32,831 bases of DNA from a virus: IMG/VR virus record IMGVR_UViG_3300025806_000107, positions 1-32,831 of that record; one strand, 5' to 3'. Both the position numbers and the translations under genes were made by a program. The notes beneath the pieces are model-generated. The model was not told the origin of the DNA, did no database searches, and worked only from the letters and a program-made list of their open reading frames with translations. Every line of letters begins with the position of its first letter. The stretch's first letter is position 1. Shown here piece after piece: positions 28,980-32,831 of this stretch.

Positions 28980-29609
28980 ATGGCCCAGGGCGATACAAGC
29001 ATATCTATTTGCAATCAGGCGCTACTGTTGTTGGGCGATGAAAGTATCTCATCTTTTGACGATGGCACCGCTGGCTCTCAGGCTTGCTCTATCGTGTATG
29101 ACATGGTCAAGAACTCTACTCTCGGCATCTTCTCTTGGTCGTTCACTGTTGCCAAAGTCGAACTGGCCAGAAGCACCAACACCCCGGCTAGTGAGTGGAC
29201 CTACGAATATATTCTACCATCTGACATGCTCACCGGAGTACCAAGGGCAGTGCGTACTAGTTCGGCGGCAAATGCCCCACTGGTTCGCAGCTTTGAGATA
29301 AACCAATCAACCGGCGGTTTGTCTGTATTGATGACTAACGAGACCAGCATTTTCATAGATTACCAAAAGGCTGTTCCAGAGGCGCAAATGCCCCCCTACT
29401 TTGTGACCCTGATGGTGTACCAGCTTGCCTGGCACTTGGCCGAGGTTATCACTGACCAGACCACCAAGTCACAATACTGGCGGGGCATTGCCCTTGGCTC
29501 ACCGGCTGAGAACTTCCGAGGCGGCTGGCTACGTCAGGCCATGTCTATGGATAGCAGCGGCACACCGCCTAGCGTTATCTCTGATTACTTGCTGACTGAC
29601 ATCAGATGA
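28980..29609 (+). CDS. Tail tubular protein A (adaptor), T7 gp11-like
   Basis: 209 residues, close to T7 gp11. SICNQALLLLGDESISSFDDGTAGSQACSIVYDMVKNSTLGIFSW is the typical N-terminus; the SFTVAKVELAR and WTYEYILPSDML segments follow. It forms the ring between portal and nozzle. GGAG lies seven bases upstream of the ATG; the stop overlaps the next gene by ATGA. Confidence 0.88.
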   Translation: MAQGDTSISICNQALLLLGDESISSFDDGTAGSQACSIVYDMVKNSTLGIFSWSFTVAKVELARSTNTPASEWTYEYILPSDMLTGVPRAVRTSSAANAPLVRSFEINQSTGGLSVLMTNETSIFIDYQKAVPEAQMPPYFVTLMVYQLAWHLAEVITDQTTKSQYWRGIALGSPAENFRGGWLRQAMSMDSSGTPPSVISDYLLTDIR

Positions 29610-32026
29610 GCCGCACCCAACAATATCAAGCGTCCTTCACAGTCGGTGAACTGGACCCGTTGTTGCGCGGTCGCATTGACTTGCAGCAATACTATTCAAG
29701 CGTGGACCTTGCCGACAATGTTGTGTTCGAACCCCAGGGCGGGTTTAGCCGCCGCCCAGGCACCCGGTTTGTGCATGACCTTACGGCAGACAATCCCAAC
29801 AACTCGGTGGTCCTCATACCGTTTGAGTTCTCAACCACCCAGAAATTTATGATTGTGGCGTCTGCCTACAACACCAGTTCAACAATCCGCTTCCGGTTCT
29901 TCGCAGACCAGACGCAAATAGAGAACCTCAACAGCACGACCAACGAGTATATAGATTACTCGGTCGGCACATTGTACAGCGTCAGCGCCTTTGATTTACA
30001 AAAGATGTATTTTACGCAGTCAGCCGACACGCTGATTTGTACGCATGAGAACTTCGCCCCGTTTAAAATTACGCGTGGGGCGAACAACCAGACTTGGACT
30101 ATTGCAGCCCTGACCCTGACAGTTCCCAAGACGGTATTCACTGCGAACAACACCAACCCAGCGGCATCAATCACGCCGGACGGCACAACCGGCAATGTCA
30201 CAGTAAGCGCCGATGCTGACATATTCTCAGCCGCCAGCGTTGACCAGTACATCAATGTTCTCAGCGATTTTGGCCGTGCCCGCATTACCGAATATGTGAG
30301 CGCCCGCCAAGTTAGAGTAATTACCGAGGTGCCATTTGCGCGTTCTGAAACGCCCATAAACAGAACAAACACGTTCACAATAAAGGTCTTTGACCACGCC
30401 AATATTGCGACCGGCTCGACCATTGTGTTTAAGAAAAATGACGGCACAACAACTACGCTCACCAGCCTAGCTGTTGATGCTACCGACAGCGACAATGTTG
30501 ATGACACTACGCCAGACTTTGCCCCTGCGGTTGGTAACAACACGACCGCTGACCGGATTGCCACTGCTATAAATAACTGCACTGGGTTTACGGCGGCGCA
30601 ACCCGCCGGTGACACTGTTACTGTCACCAGAACGACCACTGGGGCAAATAACTTGGTAGTCACCACCAGCGACAGCACACGCTTGGCAGTCACCGATTTT
30701 GTTTCAACGCCCCAATGGGAACTTGAAGCGGGCTATGAAGACAGTTTTTCCAACAGCCGGGGATGGCCTAGAACGTGTACGTTCCATGAAGGTCGCTTGT
30801 ATCTCGGCGGCAGTGCTTCAGAACCAGCCACGCTGTTTGGTTCCAAAGTAGGTAATTTCTTTTCGTTCAAGGCATCAGAAGGGCTGGACGATGACGCCAT
30901 CAAGGTGACATTGAGCACCGACAGCGTGAACGCAATCACTGCTATGCGTAGTGGCCGTGACCTCCAGATATTCACTACCGGGGCTGAGTTCTTTGTGCCT
31001 CAAGCCGACCTCACGCCAATTACGCCGAGCAACGTAACGGTTAAGTCTGCGACACGGCGCGGGTCCAAGCTGGGACTGAGACCGCAAGCTGCCGAAGGCG
31101 GTACGCTGTTTATGTCGAAAGAAGGCAAGGCATTACGTGAAATGCTATTCTCTGATGTTGAACTTAGCTATGTGGCCAACAACATCAGCTTGCTCTGTTC
31201 GCACATGATACTGGACCCGCAACGCATGGCGCTTAGACCGGCTACAGACACCACTGAGGGCGATTTGTTGCTGGTTGTTAACGGCACATCTACAACAGGC
31301 TACAGGGCCGCTTCCACAGGCTTTGCGGGTAATATCGCGGCGTTCATGCTGAACCGCCCACAACAGATTGTGGCGGCTAGTACGTTCTCAACCGATGGTG
31401 ATTTCATCGATGTCGCGGTGGATGGCGATACCATTTATTGTATTGTCAAACGCACCATAGGCGGTACCGCCAAGTACTACATTGAAACCTTTGACGATGA
31501 CCGCACGACCGATTGCAGCTTGCAATACTACGCCAACCCGGTCGCGCCTGACCAAGCACTGCCCAGCAATACAACGGCGGGGTCTCTCAGCCACATTGAG
31601 GGCGAGGTGGTCAACGTAGTGCGCGACGACATTGTTGACGCAAATGACACGGTGGCCAGCGGCAATGTCACACTGGGCGGGGTGCCTAGTGTCTATGCCG
31701 AGGTGGGCCTTCCCTTCACACCTACGGTAACAACTCAACCATTTGAGCCAAGGGCCGCGTCTGGCTCTAGTCAATCGGCACGGCGACGGGTGGTCGAGGT
31801 GACGCCGATTTTAGACAATACGCAGAACCTGACGGTTCAAGGCAAAGAGGTTCAGTTACAAACCCTGCCCCTATCCGGCACTGGGTCAGTACCAACCTTC
31901 ACCGGCGTTAAAAAACAAATGGGGTTTCTTGGCTATAGCCGTGATGCCCAGATAACAATCAGCCAATCACAGCCGGTGTTCTTCACGGTCTTGGCCCTTG
32001 ATTATAAAGTGAGTGTAGGCGCATGA
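29606..32026 (+). CDS. Tail tubular protein B (nozzle), T7 gp12-like
   Basis: 806 residues, near the 794 of T7 gp12. N-terminus QASFTVGELDPLLRGRIDLQQYYSSVDLADNVVFEPQGGFSRRPGTRFVHDL is characteristic. Residues about 195-360 form a Thr/Asn-rich insertion (TIKVFDHANIATG..TTTGANNLVVTTSDS) that looks like an added beta domain; the later part (WPRTCTFHEGRLYLGGS, MSKEGKALREMLFSD) is again conserved. Forms the tail nozzle through which the ejection proteins and DNA leave. ATGA overlaps on both sides. Confidence 0.9.
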   Translation: MSRTQQYQASFTVGELDPLLRGRIDLQQYYSSVDLADNVVFEPQGGFSRRPGTRFVHDLTADNPNNSVVLIPFEFSTTQKFMIVASAYNTSSTIRFRFFADQTQIENLNSTTNEYIDYSVGTLYSVSAFDLQKMYFTQSADTLICTHENFAPFKITRGANNQTWTIAALTLTVPKTVFTANNTNPAASITPDGTTGNVTVSADADIFSAASVDQYINVLSDFGRARITEYVSARQVRVITEVPFARSETPINRTNTFTIKVFDHANIATGSTIVFKKNDGTTTTLTSLAVDATDSDNVDDTTPDFAPAVGNNTTADRIATAINNCTGFTAAQPAGDTVTVTRTTTGANNLVVTTSDSTRLAVTDFVSTPQWELEAGYEDSFSNSRGWPRTCTFHEGRLYLGGSASEPATLFGSKVGNFFSFKASEGLDDDAIKVTLSTDSVNAITAMRSGRDLQIFTTGAEFFVPQADLTPITPSNVTVKSATRRGSKLGLRPQAAEGGTLFMSKEGKALREMLFSDVELSYVANNISLLCSHMILDPQRMALRPATDTTEGDLLLVVNGTSTTGYRAASTGFAGNIAAFMLNRPQQIVAASTFSTDGDFIDVAVDGDTIYCIVKRTIGGTAKYYIETFDDDRTTDCSLQYYANPVAPDQALPSNTTAGSLSHIEGEVVNVVRDDIVDANDTVASGNVTLGGVPSVYAEVGLPFTPTVTTQPFEPRAASGSSQSARRRVVEVTPILDNTQNLTVQGKEVQLQTLPLSGTGSVPTFTGVKKQMGFLGYSRDAQITISQSQPVFFTVLALDYKVSVGA

Positions 32027-32571
32027 GCGGAATGGAAATGGTCATTATTGGTGCGCTTGTTTCAGGTGCATCAGCGGCTGCGGAGGGCCGGGCCAAAGTC
32101 GAGGCGGCAGAGTACCAACGAAATTCCTATTACAGCAATGCCAGACAGGCCGAATTAAAAGGCCGAGTTGATGCCCTGGCTTATAAACGTGAAGGCATCG
32201 ACATCTTGAGAAACGTGCAAAAGACACTGGCCACGGCTACGGCCCGCGCTGCCAGTGGTGGCCTCGCGCCGTATATCTCTGGCGAAAGCACGGCAATGAT
32301 TAACATAGCGAGTATGCGAGGCGCGGCTGACGAGTTCAGCATACAGTCAGACAACGCCTCGCTGGCTCAAAGCATGTCGCAAATGCAAGCCGACAATCTA
32401 AGACTAGCTGGTGATACTGGTCTTCGAATGGCGCAGAAAGCTGCCAAGCGCGGGGTGATTAGCGCCGTGGTTAAGGGCGGGCTTATGGGTGCGAATAGTG
32501 GTGGATTTACCGGCAATAGTACGCAAAGTTTAGTTTCTGCGCCCGGCTATGGGCCGGTGGTGCCGACCTAA
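32023..32571 (+). CDS. Internal virion protein, T7 gp14-like
   Basis: 182 residues (T7 gp14 has 196). Small Gly/Ser/Ala-rich hydrophobic start (MEMVIIGALVSGASAAAEG), helical core with AEYQRNSYYSNARQAELKGRVDALAYKREG, and SGGLAPYISGESTAMINIASMRGAADEFS, a pattern found in many podoviral gp14-like proteins. It would form an outer-membrane pore at ejection. Overlaps: ATGA with nozzle stop, TAATG with the next gene. Confidence 0.82.
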   Translation: MSGMEMVIIGALVSGASAAAEGRAKVEAAEYQRNSYYSNARQAELKGRVDALAYKREGIDILRNVQKTLATATARAASGGLAPYISGESTAMINIASMRGAADEFSIQSDNASLAQSMSQMQADNLRLAGDTGLRMAQKAAKRGVISAVVKGGLMGANSGGFTGNSTQSLVSAPGYGPVVPT

Positions 32572-32831
32572 TGGCTGAACGTCCCACATATCAGCGCCGA
32601 GGCGCACAGCTTAGACTGCCGACATTCCAAGATGCGGTCGGTCAGGTCGGGGCGCGTGGCGCGGCACAGAAGGCTCAAGACTTGGGCCGGATGACACAGT
32701 TCTTTTTGCAGCAAACGCAACAGCAAGCAGAAATTGCGGGCGCAGAATATGGTGCACTACACGCGCCCACTAAGAAACAAATTGAGGATGCGTACAAATC
32801 GGGCGGTGCAGTGAACATTCCCGGTGGTAAT
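32571..32831 (+). CDS. Internal virion (ejection) protein, 5' part; continues at 139-522
   Basis: Starts with ATG at a TAATG overlap with the gp14-like gene and is open to the window end. Residues 1-87 are here; joined to 139-522 the product has 214 residues. Basic N-terminus (MAERPTYQRRGAQLRLP) followed by a Gln/Ala-rich helix. Same gene as 1-522. Confidence 0.75.
   Translation, partial: MAERPTYQRRGAQLRLPTFQDAVGQVGARGAAQKAQDLGRMTQFFLQQTQQQAEIAGAEYGALHAPTKKQIEDAYKSGGAVNIPGGN
32694..32831. repeat. Right copy of the terminal overlap
   Basis: Counterpart of bases 1-138 (offset 32,693). The reading frame of the gene starting at 32571 continues without interruption from this copy into base 139 onward of the left end. 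Confidence 0.93.

Noticed and set aside
29956-30693. Long antisense frame (245 codons) inside the tail nozzle gene
   Set aside because: It lies within the well-recognised nozzle gene, opposite its Thr/Asn-rich insertion; low complexity, no SD.

Overview
This window is the complete, circularly closed genome of a tailed phage with a short-tailed (podovirus-type) virion, about 32.69 kb. The last 126 bases repeat bases 13-138 exactly, and the last gene runs off the right end straight into the reading frame at the left end, so the unit genome is 32,693 bp (or circularly permuted). Base composition is close to 50% GC. Genes are tightly packed, usually with ATGA or TAATG overlaps, and I saw no tRNA, rRNA, CRISPR array or insertion sequence. 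The host cannot be read from the sequence. The gene families (RecT/YqaJ pair, DUF1064, ART-PolyVal, gp14-like protein) recall phages of marine proteobacteria, perhaps Alphaproteobacteria, but that is inference.

The genome is a mosaic of two lifestyles. The virion half (about 21.3 kb rightward, across the junction, to 12.6 kb) follows T7 gene order: terminase, GNAT/gp13-like protein, portal, Bbp19-like protein, scaffold, major capsid, small head protein, tail tubular proteins A and B, gp14-like protein, a series of large ejection proteins (one with an ADP-ribosyltransferase domain), a T7-type fibre with fifteen 12-residue repeats, a second fibre with an S74 self-cleaving chaperone, then lysis genes (membrane and holin-like proteins, GH108 endolysin). 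There is no T7-like RNA polymerase and no DNA polymerase.

The other half is temperate and lambda-like. A leftward block (17.74 to 12.61 kb) encodes a small protein of unknown role, a serine recombinase, an unrecognised leader gene, an excisionase-like protein, a tyrosine integrase, a small membrane protein, a YqaJ-type exonuclease, a RecT-type annealing protein and a LexA-like winged-helix protein. A divergent rightward block (17.85 to 20.74 kb) begins with a ribbon-helix-helix regulator, continues with nuclease and DNA-binding proteins, and ends with a replication initiator that carries its probable origin inside its own gene: three 16-bp iterons followed by an A+T-rich stretch, as in lambda O. 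It is followed by a 227-bp control region with unusual G8/C7/G7 tracts, then an SSB-tailed protein and the terminase operon, which includes a protein resembling an XRE domain joined to sigma region 4.

Points of most interest: the palindrome TGTACA sits in the control regions of almost every transcription unit, suggesting a phage-wide regulon, perhaps of the ribbon-helix-helix protein; the origin inside the initiator gene; a predicted virion-delivered ADP-ribosyltransferase; two recombinase systems side by side, the tyrosine integrase lacking its usual first arginine; the sigma-like fusion; and the structured leader before the capsid gene.
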